From the NCBI GenBank assembly GCA_003151595.1, contig PLXW01000107.1, positions 1 to 27,477 on the forward strand: a stretch of 27,477 nucleotides of DNA, read 5' to 3'. Position numbers and translations under genes: made by a program. The notes below the pieces were generated by a model. That model searched no databases, was not told the DNA's origin, and worked only from the letters and a program-made list of their open reading frames with translations. Source of the stretch: Myxococcales bacterium (lineage in GTDB: Bacteria > Myxococcota > Polyangia > Polyangiales > Polyangiaceae). The stretch's first letter is position 1, and each line of letters opens with the position of its first letter. Shown one piece after another: positions 8,785 through 16,117 of this stretch.

Positions 8785-9582
8785 ATGAAGATTCGCACGA
8801 TGGCTTTGATCGGCGCTGCGGTTGCGGTGCTTGGTGGCGTGAGCGTGGTCGCCTGCAGCAGCAGCGACAACACCGGCAACCCGAGCACGGGGAACGACGC
8901 CGGCCAGACCGGCAACGACAGCGGCCCGAACCCGGGCAACGACTCGGGCCCGGTCGGTGACGACTCGGGTGTCGTCTCGGGCGACAGCGGCGGCAACACG
9001 GAAGGGGGCACCCCGTGCAAGAGCCCGGGCCTCTTCGTTCCGACGGACGCCGGCATCTACTGCCCCTACAGCTACGACGACGCTGGCACGATTCAGTACT
9101 GCGCACCCGGGACGGAGCAGTGCTGTCTCTCGCCTGGTGGCGACGCTGGCGGAGTGTCGGCGTGCGTGCCCTTCGCTGGTTCGGGAACGACCTACAACAG
9201 CGGAGCCCAGGGCTGCCCCACGGGCGACACGATGTGGCAATGCTCGTCGCCGCTCGACTGCGCGAGCGCAGGACCTGTTCTTCCGATCGACGGCGGCGCA
9301 CCGGACTCCGGCGCGATCGTGTGCTGCTTGGTCGGCGGCGCTCTCGCGAGCGCGACGGCCCCGTACTGCACCACGGCGCAGAAGACGCACTTTGGTGGAA
9401 CGAGCTGCCAGCCGGCATCGGCCTGCACCGGTTCGATCTCGGTGACGTCCGCCGGGAAGACGTTCGTGGATCCGATGTACGTCGCCTGCGAGCAGCCGAG
9501 CGATTGCACGGGGGCCGGGCAGACCTGCACGCCCATCTACACGAGCGGCACCTCGATCGGCGTGTGCCTCCCGCCGCTGTGA
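8785..9582 (+). CDS. Secreted Cys-rich lipoprotein with Asn/Asp/Ser/Gly linker
   Basis: Cell-surface lipoprotein, 265 aa, unknown function. The signal peptide MKIRTMALIGAAVAVLGG ends in a lipobox SVVAC, so C24 should carry the lipid; the next residues are SSSD, so it lacks an Asp at +2. Residues ~27-75 are a low-complexity linker built from repeats such as GNDSGP and GDDSG. The remainder is rich in paired cysteines (about sixteen) within short blocks such as TEQCCLSPGGD and CEQPSDCTGAGQTC, the disulfide-rich pattern common in myxobacterial exported proteins. The ATG at 8785 is chosen because ggag lies 8-9 bases upstream and the frame then begins exactly with a signal peptide; the frame is open for 55 more codons upstream. 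No enzyme motif is visible. Confidence 0.88.
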   Translation: MKIRTMALIGAAVAVLGGVSVVACSSSDNTGNPSTGNDAGQTGNDSGPNPGNDSGPVGDDSGVVSGDSGGNTEGGTPCKSPGLFVPTDAGIYCPYSYDDAGTIQYCAPGTEQCCLSPGGDAGGVSACVPFAGSGTTYNSGAQGCPTGDTMWQCSSPLDCASAGPVLPIDGGAPDSGAIVCCLVGGALASATAPYCTTAQKTHFGGTSCQPASACTGSISVTSAGKTFVDPMYVACEQPSDCTGAGQTCTPIYTSGTSIGVCLPPL

Positions 9583-9604
9583 CCTAGACGTTCGCGTCAG
9601 CGCG

Positions 9605-9649
9605 TCGGCCCCGTGGATCGCGTGAGCGGTCTCGGGGCCGATTCGTTTT
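9605..9649. terminator. Rho-independent terminator between convergent genes
   Basis: A 9-bp perfect stem (tcggccccg at 9605-9613 with cggggccga at 9633-9641) and a 19-base loop are followed by ttcgtttt. It lies 22 bp after the lipoprotein stop and about 34 bp before the end of the convergent hydrolase gene. The T-rich side favours the plus strand, ending the lipoprotein transcript; service to the opposite strand is possible but that side has no T run. Confidence 0.75.
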
Positions 9650-9682
9650 GTGCGGCGTGATCGAAACGAACGAAGCGAGTCG

Positions 9683-10528
9683 TCAGACGCGCGCGAGCAT
9701 CCACTTCTCCATTGTGCCGGCGATGTCTTCCCACTCGTACTCGTTGAGCACCTCGTGGAAGAGGCCGGGCCGCTCGTCGAACGTCTTGTCGGCGCTGCCG
9801 ACGGCGTCGAAGAAGCGGCGGCCGGCGGAGTACTTCGCGATCCCGTCGTCGGTGCCGAAGACCTCGTAGAACGGCAGCGTGATCGCACGGGCACGGTTGA
9901 GGGCGCGCGCCTGCGCCTTGGTCGACTCGCGGAACCAGCGCGCCGTCGCGTTCGGAAAGACCAGCGGGTCCTCGTCGTGCTCGCGAACCTTCTCGGGATC
10001 GTGCGTGAGCTGGCTCCCCTTGAGACCCGTGGGGAGACCGAGGCGCGGGACGAGGCGCGAGGCCACGCGACCGGCCGCCTTCTTCGCCGCGGGCACTTCC
10101 ATCGCCAGCCCGAAGTACGGCGCCGACAGCATCACGCCGCGCCACTTTCGCGGCGCTTCGATCACGCTGAGCGCGACGACGAGCCCGCCCATGCTGTGGC
10201 CCATGAGGAACATCGGCGCTTCGCGCGCGCGGTCGGCGACGAGGCGCGCGAGCTCGGCGGCGTCGTCGAGGTACTCGTCGAAGCGGACGACGTAGCCGCG
10301 CGAACCCGTCGCGCGCCCGTGCCCGCGCAGGTCGATGGCGACCGAGCCGATGCCGTGCGACGCCCAGAAGTCCATGACGTGCGCGTAGCGCGCGCCGTGG
10401 TCGGCGTAGCCGTGCACGATGCCGACGACCGCCTTGGGCGGCTCCGAAGGCATCGCCGACGTGAAGTAGAGCGCGGGGCCAGGAACGGCGCGCTGCGTGA
10501 CTGCGCCTTCGTCGTGATGAACCGGCAT
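9683..10528 (-). CDS. Alpha/beta hydrolase, monoacylglycerol lipase-like
   Basis: Soluble serine hydrolase, 281 aa, of the Abhydrolase/lysophospholipase group. Motifs in order: HGYADHGARY (39-48, oxyanion region), DLRGHGRATGSRGYV (66-80), GHSMGG with nucleophile S112, the acid D227 or D228 in VFGTDDGI, and H258 in GLFHEVLNE. This is the pattern of monoglyceride lipases, which release fatty acid and glycerol from monoacylglycerols. No signal peptide is present. The ATG at 10528 is preferred; the frame is open for 97 codons upstream, but that stretch is only the antisense of the sigma-factor gene. The sigma-factor gene ends 58 bp upstream on the same strand, so the two may share a transcript. 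Confidence 0.92.
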   Translation of the reverse strand: MPVHHDEGAVTQRAVPGPALYFTSAMPSEPPKAVVGIVHGYADHGARYAHVMDFWASHGIGSVAIDLRGHGRATGSRGYVVRFDEYLDDAAELARLVADRAREAPMFLMGHSMGGLVVALSVIEAPRKWRGVMLSAPYFGLAMEVPAAKKAAGRVASRLVPRLGLPTGLKGSQLTHDPEKVREHDEDPLVFPNATARWFRESTKAQARALNRARAITLPFYEVFGTDDGIAKYSAGRRFFDAVGSADKTFDERPGLFHEVLNEYEWEDIAGTMEKWMLARV

Positions 10529-10586
10529 CGTGACGGGCGAGGATAGACGATCCACGCGCGCGGAGGCGCCCGGTGTGCTCACCGCT

Positions 10587-11213
10587 TCACTTCCGGGGCG
10601 GCGCGAGGCGCGCGTAGTCGATCGCTTCCTGCGCGAGGGCCTCGCGAAGCGCGGCGAGGGCTCGGGCGGCGCGCGACTTGATCGTCCCCAGCGGAAGGTT
10701 CTCGCGCGCGGCGATCTCCGGATACGAGAGCCCCTCGAAGAAAGCGACCTCGAGGGTGTCGCGCTGCGCCTCGGGGAGCTGCGCCAGCGCGCGGCGAATC
10801 TTCGCGCGCTCCGCCGCATCGGACGTCAACGTCTCCGGGCTGTCGACGACGGCCGCAGGCTCGTGGGCGACGATGTCGCGCTCGAGCGACCCGCGACGAT
10901 CGCGGCGTCGCGTGCGATCGATGCTCAGGTTTCGCACGAGCGTCACCAGCCACGCGGCGACGGTCCCGCGATCGGCCGCATACTGCCCCGCGCGATCGGT
11001 CACCGTCACGAAGGCGTCGTGCACCACGTCCTCGGCCTCGGCGCGATCGCGCACGATGCGGAGCGCCAGGGGGAAGAGCATCTGCGCGTACCGATCGTAG
11101 AGCTCGGCCACCGCGCTCACGTCCCCCGCGCCGATGCGCCGCAGCAGCTCGCCGTCCGCGACGCTCGCAGCGTGCGAATCGCCCTTGGTTGCAAGCGCGG
11201 AGGGAAGGCCCAT
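10587..11213 (-). CDS. ECF-type RNA polymerase sigma factor
   Basis: Alternative sigma factor, 208 aa, that would direct RNA polymerase to a specific promoter set. Region 2 spans about 33-103 (ELYDRYAQMLFPLALRIV, the DAEDVVHDAFV-like EAEDVVHDAF and the WLVTLVRNLSIDRTRRR DNA-contacting helix); region 4 spans 135-190 (LPEAQRDTLEVAFFEGLSYPEIA with the HTH ENLPLGTIKSRAARAL). Region 3 is absent, which defines the ECF class. An extra 20-residue N-terminus precedes region 2. No anti-sigma gene is adjacent: downstream is the hydrolase and upstream, 125 bp away and divergent, an M15 peptidase. The C-terminal tail is short, so no fused regulatory domain is present. Confidence 0.95.
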   Translation of the reverse strand: MGLPSALATKGDSHAASVADGELLRRIGAGDVSAVAELYDRYAQMLFPLALRIVRDRAEAEDVVHDAFVTVTDRAGQYAADRGTVAAWLVTLVRNLSIDRTRRRDRRGSLERDIVAHEPAAVVDSPETLTSDAAERAKIRRALAQLPEAQRDTLEVAFFEGLSYPEIAARENLPLGTIKSRAARALAALREALAQEAIDYARLAPPRK

Positions 11214-11338
11214 GGAGAACTGATCGAGGCTCCCCCGCGGGAGCGCTCGGCGTCAAGGAGGACGCGACCTCGGCAATCCGGCCCCTGCACGCTGGCTGGA
11301 CGAGCCGGCTGGACGGGAGGGTGTACGCTCGAGAGACG

Positions 11339-11977
11339 ATGACGGCGACGTGGGTCGGAGTTGCGCTCGCGGCCACGGCTGCAGCGCTCTTCGCGGGCGC
11401 CACGGCGCGGGAGCCGCGCGTGGTGCACGGCGACGGGCTGGCGTCGAAGAAAGCGGGCGACGCGATCCCCGCGAACGCGCCGCCGCTCCTCGCCACGCTC
11501 GCGCAGACGCACACCGGAGAGCGCGTACCGCTCGATTCGACGCGCCCCGACGACGCGCGGTTCGATGCGCTCCTCGCCGATCGCGTGACGGGCTCGACGC
11601 TCGCGCTCGACCCTCGCCTCCTGGGCCTCCTTCGCACGATGGCGAGCGACCGCGCGTTCGCGGACGCCGGGCCTCCGCGCATCGAGCTCGTGAGCGGCTT
11701 TCGCAGTCCGAAGCTCAACGAGATGCTCCGCAAGAAAGGGCACCACGTGGCGTCGCACAGCCAGCACTCGCTCGGGCACGCGGTCGACTTTCGCGTCGTC
11801 GTGCGGGGCGACGGCGGCGAGACGGCGATCGATCCGCGCGTGCTCGAGACCGCGATTCGCGCGTCGGGCTGGGACGGCGGCGTCGGGGTGTACACGTCGA
11901 AGGACGATTGGTTCGTGCACGCGGACGTGGGCCCGAACCGGCGCTGGGCCGAAGGGCCTTCGCGATCGCCCGACTGA
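11339..11977 (+). CDS. M15-type (YcbK/DUF882-like) peptidoglycan peptidase
   Basis: Exported zinc peptidase, 212 aa, likely to cut peptide cross-links or D-Ala bonds in murein. Residues 1-23 are a signal or anchor (VGVALAATAAALFAGATA). The catalytic part has SGFRSPKLNEML, then SQHSLGHAVDFRV giving zinc ligands H143 and D150, and WFVHADVG giving H194, the three metal ligands of the M15 fold. The chain is longer than the catalytic core because of a 90-residue N-terminal domain with no recognisable motif. It starts with ATG 11339 and its stop is 3 bp from that of the convergent TonB-like gene. It lies head to head with the ECF sigma gene and may belong to its regulon. Confidence 0.9.
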   Translation: MTATWVGVALAATAAALFAGATAREPRVVHGDGLASKKAGDAIPANAPPLLATLAQTHTGERVPLDSTRPDDARFDALLADRVTGSTLALDPRLLGLLRTMASDRAFADAGPPRIELVSGFRSPKLNEMLRKKGHHVASHSQHSLGHAVDFRVVVRGDGGETAIDPRVLETAIRASGWDGGVGVYTSKDDWFVHADVGPNRRWAEGPSRSPD

Positions 11978-11980
11978 CTC

Positions 11981-13093
11981 CTAGAGCGGATGCTCTTCGA
12001 GCACGTGCGCGTGAACGACGCGACGCGCGGCGGCGCCGACGTCGACGGGATCGAAGTCGAGGCCGAAGATCTTCACGATCTGGATGTGCGCCTTCGGGAA
12101 CTTCACGGGCGACGCCTGCGCTTGCGGACCGGCTCCTTCTTCTTCCGTGTCGTCGATCACGATTTTCGGATCGACGTCGAGGATGTCCATGCGCGTCGAT
12201 CGCGGTCCGCGTCCGTGCTTGATCGGGATGTGGAACGCGCGAATCTCGAGCCCCGGATCGCGACCGCTCGGCATCTGCTCGCGCGAGGTCACCTCGATGC
12301 GCATCTCGACGCCGCGACCACCCGGCGCCGCGCGAAGACGCTTGTTTCCGAGGGCGCGCGTGATGTCGGCGGCGATGGCGTCCCACTGCGCGTGATCGCC
12401 GTCGACGCAGGCGACGTGCGTGATGACGCCGAGCGCGTCGGCCGCGAGGCTCAGCACCGCGCGACCGTTCACCGCGGCGGTGCTGGCGACGACGACCTCT
12501 TCGATCGCCGCGATCGCCGGCCCTTCGGAGCCGAGGCCCACGGCGCGATCGTGCTTCAAGAGCGACTCGGCGATCGATTTGCGGACGCCGCTCTCCGCAT
12601 CTTGGATCGTCCACGACGAGGAGGACCCGCGCGGAGCTTCCACGAAGCGGTTCGGGCCTTCGAGGCCGAGCTGCGCGAAGGAGAGCGGAGGCGCGGGGCG
12701 CGGTTCGGCCGGCGCGGGCGATGGCTCGGTCGCTTGTTCGATGCGTGAGCCGCTGATCGGCGTGGGCCCCTCTCCCCGCGCACCCTCACCCCCCAGCCCC
12801 CTCTCCCGCAAGGGGAGAGGGGGAGGAGCCAACGCGTGATCTCTCCTCCCCTCTCCCCTTGCGGGAGAGGGGCCGGGGGTGAGGGTTCGCGGGGAGACGG
12901 CGTCGGTCGACTCGATCGAGCTCTCCTCGCTCGAGATCTCCTCGACCTCGATCGCCACCTCACTCGCCTCCACAGGCCTGGCGTCGACCTCGCGCCTCAC
13001 GATCGACCGCGCGGCGACGAACACCGCGACGTGGATCGCGATCGCGATCGCGATCGAGATTCGCTCGCTGAGCCGTTCGCCCCTCTGCGCCAT
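11981..13093 (-). CDS. TonB-like periplasm-spanning protein carrying an inserted repeat
   Basis: Inner-membrane anchored protein of 370 aa, no close family recognised. One N-terminal membrane helix (about 12-30, ISIAIAIAIHVAVFVAARS, with the TonB-like His after the hydrophobic run) is followed by an acidic stretch, then a Pro/Arg/Gly-rich segment (69-110) and a folded C-terminal half. The segment NGRAVLSLAADALGVITH, with W-DAIAADITRALGNKRLR after it, resembles TonB C-terminal domains. The Pro-rich segment is not native: it is a repeated palindromic element read through in frame (see the repeat entry). The C-terminal 60 residues (KIVIDDTEEE, KIFGLDFDPVD) are specific to this protein. Its role could be energy transduction or envelope assembly; both are inferences. 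Confidence 0.7.
   Translation of the reverse strand: MAQRGERLSERISIAIAIAIHVAVFVAARSIVRREVDARPVEASEVAIEVEEISSEESSIESTDAVSPRTLTPGPSPARGEGRRDHALAPPPLPLRERGLGGEGARGEGPTPISGSRIEQATEPSPAPAEPRPAPPLSFAQLGLEGPNRFVEAPRGSSSSWTIQDAESGVRKSIAESLLKHDRAVGLGSEGPAIAAIEEVVVASTAAVNGRAVLSLAADALGVITHVACVDGDHAQWDAIAADITRALGNKRLRAAPGGRGVEMRIEVTSREQMPSGRDPGLEIRAFHIPIKHGRGPRSTRMDILDVDPKIVIDDTEEEGAGPQAQASPVKFPKAHIQIVKIFGLDFDPVDVGAAARRVVHAHVLEEHPL
12772..12896. repeat. Palindromic repeat element (ca. 125 bp) inside a coding region
   Basis: Two inverted copies of a GC-rich unit lie at 12772-12827 and 12844-12896, separated by 16 bp. Each holds an inner palindrome ccctctcccgcaaggggag (copy 1 at 12799-12817 and beyond), and outer arms ctccccgcg and cgcggggag close the element, so the whole folds into one long hairpin with few mismatches. 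The unit with accctcaccccc followed by the inner palindrome is a dispersed repeat recognisable across many proteobacterial and myxobacterial genomes, often visible in proteins as LTPGPSPARGEG. Here it does not break the frame: the TonB-like protein reads it as residues 69-110. It is probably a non-autonomous REP/MITE-like element. Confidence 0.9.
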
Positions 13094-13111
13094 ACGGTTC
13101 CTTCTGTAGAC

Positions 13112-13158
13112 CGAGTCGCGCTTCGCGCGAACTCGCCGTCGTCAGGTGCGACGCACCT
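13112..13158. other. Two adjacent hairpins between leftward genes
   Basis: An imperfect 9-bp stem (13112-13120 with 13126-13135, one bulge) and a second hairpin, aggtgcg (13144-13150) with cgcacct (13152-13158), fill most of the 85-bp gap between the porin stop (13179) and the TonB-like start (13093). Neither has a T run, so they are not clear intrinsic terminators; they may lower read-through or protect the mRNA end. Confidence 0.35.
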
Positions 13159-13178
13159 CAGGAACATTTGTCAGCCGC

Positions 13179-14630
13179 TCAGGGAATGCGCAAGGTCGCT
13201 TGCAGGTATCCAAAGTGCGCCAGCGACGCGGGGCTCACCGTGCCGCCGGCGACGACCGACTCGTTCTCCACCGCTGAGAGCATGGCGCGCGCCGCGTCGC
13301 CGAGCGCGAAGACGGAGTACCCACCAACGAGCTCCAGCACCGGCCACGGACGCCACGACACCCACGCATCGACCTCGTGCCCGAGCACGGCCCCGCCGCG
13401 CCCGCGCCCGATCGCGCCGAGGTACCCATCGAGCCACTCGCCGCTCATGCTGGCGAGCTGCGCGTAGCGGTACTCGACCGCAGCCCGACCGTCGCTCCAC
13501 GGGACGATCGACGCGCGCGCGCTGAGCTGCATCGTGTTCGACCATGCGAATTCGTCCATCGCGCCGTGAAGCGTGTGGACGTCCGGGAGGATCGGATCGA
13601 ACTGCTTGTACGTGGTGCCGTTGCCGCCGCCGCTCGCATAGTCCGCCTCGACGCGGAACGCGGGGGTGAGCGTGACGTCGCTCAGCTTCTTCTCGACGTA
13701 CCCCGCGCCCGCGTACGCCGCGATCTTCGTCCCCGCGAGGAGCTCGGCGCGTCCGAGCTCGTAGGCTCCTTCGAAGGCGTAGCGCCATCCGCTCGCGCCG
13801 CCGTGGATGCGCAGCGAGCCGACGTACCGCTCGCCGTCGGAGCGCGCGAGCGCGAAGCGTGACGTGTCGGTGGGCGCGTCGTCGCGCGTGACGCGCGCGA
13901 GGAGCGAGAGCTCCGCCTTGAGGAGCGGATCGAATGCGGCGCCGACCTGCGCGCCGTAGAGCTGATCGCCCGTGACCGTCGGGCCGGCCGTATCGCCGAA
14001 GCCCGCGCCGAGCGGGTGCGGCGCGTCGAGGATCGCGGCGAACGCTTCGAAATCGAAGAGACCGACGCTGGCGTGACCGCGCACCGCATCGAGCGTGCGC
14101 GCCACGGGAGACCAGTCGGCGTTCGACACCAGCCGCCCGTCGCCCCACGTGATCGCTTGCCGCCCGACGCGCAGAAACGACGGATGCGCCGAGCTCGTAC
14201 GCGCTTCGATCCACGCTTCGTACAGACCGATCGACGACCCGCTCCCGTCCCCGCCGAGGACGCCCGTGGGCGATGGGACTCCCCACGCCCGCGCGTCTTG
14301 CAGCGTCAGCTGCGCGCCGAGCACGCCGCGATCGTTGTCGCTCGTGCCATACGCCGCGCCGAGCCCCAGCCTCGATCGCTCGAGCACGCCGTACGCATTG
14401 CGCGCGCGGGTCGCCGCGTTCCCCGGCACGTCCACGCCGGCGAGCTCGGGCGCGTCGCGCCGGTACTCGCCGCGCGTGCGAATCTCCACGAGCGGCGCCA
14501 GCTCCCAATCGCCCACGCCGATCGTCCCCGGCGACGACGTCCGCGACTGCGCATGCGCGTTCGACGCGACGAGCGCGAGAGCCACACCCATGCCCATGCG
14601 CATTGCGCCCGCCGGCAACGACCGTCGCAC
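13179..14630 (-). CDS. Alginate-export-family outer-membrane beta-barrel protein
   Basis: Outer-membrane porin-like protein, 483 aa. A signal peptide (MRMGMGVALALVASNAHAQ) is visible; the first ATG at 14630 adds nine residues before it, and the second, 14603, gives a more standard start, so either may be used. The body has the repeated alternation of aromatic and polar residues of beta strands, and the segment SFLRVGRQAITWGDGRLV, with NADWSPVARTLDAVRG after it, is the characteristic motif of the Alginate_exp family (AlgE-like). Another typical segment is QLTLQDARAWG. It ends in FGYLQATLRIP, near the terminal aromatic/hydrophobic residue pattern needed for insertion. No alginate synthesis genes are present here, so the substrate is unknown. 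It follows the CCA enzyme gene by 38 bp. Confidence 0.85.
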   Translation of the reverse strand: MRRSLPAGAMRMGMGVALALVASNAHAQSRTSSPGTIGVGDWELAPLVEIRTRGEYRRDAPELAGVDVPGNAATRARNAYGVLERSRLGLGAAYGTSDNDRGVLGAQLTLQDARAWGVPSPTGVLGGDGSGSSIGLYEAWIEARTSSAHPSFLRVGRQAITWGDGRLVSNADWSPVARTLDAVRGHASVGLFDFEAFAAILDAPHPLGAGFGDTAGPTVTGDQLYGAQVGAAFDPLLKAELSLLARVTRDDAPTDTSRFALARSDGERYVGSLRIHGGASGWRYAFEGAYELGRAELLAGTKIAAYAGAGYVEKKLSDVTLTPAFRVEADYASGGGNGTTYKQFDPILPDVHTLHGAMDEFAWSNTMQLSARASIVPWSDGRAAVEYRYAQLASMSGEWLDGYLGAIGRGRGGAVLGHEVDAWVSWRPWPVLELVGGYSVFALGDAARAMLSAVENESVVAGGTVSPASLAHFGYLQATLRIP

Positions 14631-14668
14631 GGCGGCGAAGCTACCACGATCTCGTGATCGCGCGGGCC

Positions 14669-16072
14669 TCAGGCCGGGCCGGCCGCGAGGATCTCGCGCG
14701 CCAGGCGAAGGAGCGTCTCGCGTTCGTTCAACTCCGGCTCAGCCAGCACCAGCTCGAGGAGCGCTTCGAGGACCTTGCCGATCATCGGTCCCGGCTTCAT
14801 CCCGAGCCCGGTCATCAGGTCGCGCCCGTTGATCTTCAGATCGCGCGTCGCCAGCGCCGCTCCCGCCGAGGCCACCCGTTCCACGTGCACCTTCAGCGCC
14901 GCCAGCGACGCGAGGTCCTCGCTCGCGTCGCGCCCCTTGGCCCGCACGTCGGCTTCGTTCAGCGCGTAGAGGTCCGCGATCCGATCCGTGCCGACGCGCT
15001 TCATCCACCGGCGCACGGCCGCGTCGGTCCACTCGTTCGAATAGTGGAACAGGTGATGCCGCACGAGCGCGACGATCCGCGCCTTCTCGTCGTTCGAGAA
15101 GCGGAGACGCGTGGCGATCGGCTCGGCGATCTCGGCGCCGAGGACGTCGTGATCGTAGAAGGTCCAGTCGTTCGTCTTGTCGGACCACGCGCGCGTCGCG
15201 GGCTTGCCCACGTCGTGCAGCAGCGCGGAGATGCGCAAGATGGGATCGCCCACGCAGGCGTCGAGGCACTCCATCCCGTGCTTCCACACGTCGAAGGCGT
15301 GCCACTTGTTCTGATCCATTCCGACGCCGAGCAGGAGCTCGGGGCACGTGACACCGAGGATCCCCGTCCGCCGCATGACCTCGAACGCGCGCGACGGCTG
15401 CTTGGCCTTCATGGCCTTCACCCACTCGTCGCGCACGCGCTCTTGCGACACCTTGCGGAACGTCGACAGCGTCGGCTCGATGGCCTTCTCCGTCGCCGGG
15501 TCGAGCTCCATCTCCAGCGTCGCCACGAAGCGCGCGGCGCGGAGCACGCGGAGCCCGTCCTCCGAGAATCGCTCCATCGGATCGCCCACCGCGCGAAGCA
15601 CCAGCGCCGCGAGGTCGGCGCGACCGCCGAACGGATCGATCACGATGCCGGAGACGGGATCGACCGCGATCGCGTTCACAGTGAAGTCACGCCGCGCCAG
15701 ATCGGCCGCGATGTCGTCGACGAAGCTCACCGCGTCCGGGCGCCGCCCATCGGAGTACGCGGCCTCGCCCCGAAGCGTCGTCACCTCGTAGTGCACCTTG
15801 TTGCTGACGACCGTGACGGTGCCGTGCTCGATGCCCGTGGGGATCGCGCGCGGGAAGATCTTCATCAGCTCGTCGGGGCGCGCGTCCGTGCACACGTCCC
15901 AATCGTTGCTCGGGCGACCGCGGAGCATGTCGCGCACGCAGCCGCCGACGATCCACGCCCGCTTCCCTTGCGACCGGAGTCTCTCGCACAAGGCGAGGAC
16001 GTCTTTGGGTACGCCCTCGAGCGCGAGACGATCGAGCGTCGCGCCGTCGGTCGTGTCGCCGTTCGCCGCCAT
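14669..16072 (-). CDS. cca: CCA-adding enzyme / poly(A) polymerase family nucleotidyltransferase with HD domain
   Basis: Class II nucleotidyltransferase that adds CCA to tRNA 3' ends or A tails to RNA, 467 aa. Motifs: WIVGGCVRDML (40-50), the catalytic NDWDV with D57 and D59, ARRDFTVNAIAVDP (127-140) for base selection, EDGLRVLRAARFVATL (172-187), then an HD domain with LLHDVGKPATR (285-295) and RHHLFHYSNEW. The HD part would give phosphatase/phosphodiesterase activity, as in E. coli-type CCA enzymes, though the extra C-terminal domain could also fit a poly(A) polymerase. ATG 16072 is chosen; the frame runs on upstream only as antisense to the acyl-CoA dehydrogenase gene. It diverges from the dehydrogenase with only 45 bp between starts. 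Confidence 0.9.
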   Translation of the reverse strand: MAANGDTTDGATLDRLALEGVPKDVLALCERLRSQGKRAWIVGGCVRDMLRGRPSNDWDVCTDARPDELMKIFPRAIPTGIEHGTVTVVSNKVHYEVTTLRGEAAYSDGRRPDAVSFVDDIAADLARRDFTVNAIAVDPVSGIVIDPFGGRADLAALVLRAVGDPMERFSEDGLRVLRAARFVATLEMELDPATEKAIEPTLSTFRKVSQERVRDEWVKAMKAKQPSRAFEVMRRTGILGVTCPELLLGVGMDQNKWHAFDVWKHGMECLDACVGDPILRISALLHDVGKPATRAWSDKTNDWTFYDHDVLGAEIAEPIATRLRFSNDEKARIVALVRHHLFHYSNEWTDAAVRRWMKRVGTDRIADLYALNEADVRAKGRDASEDLASLAALKVHVERVASAGAALATRDLKINGRDLMTGLGMKPGPMIGKVLEALLELVLAEPELNERETLLRLAREILAAGPA

Positions 16073-16117
16073 GAGCCGTGACTTATCACGAGGCGCGGCA
16101 CGCGGTATTGGTCCCGG

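Noticed and set aside
12772..12896. Transposon or CRISPR array
   Set aside because: Only one inverted pair with a 16-bp centre, no transposase frame and no regular spacers; it fits a dispersed palindromic element.
14273..16081. A 602-codon plus-strand frame opposite the porin and CCA genes
   Set aside because: It crosses two secure genes antisense and has no motif.
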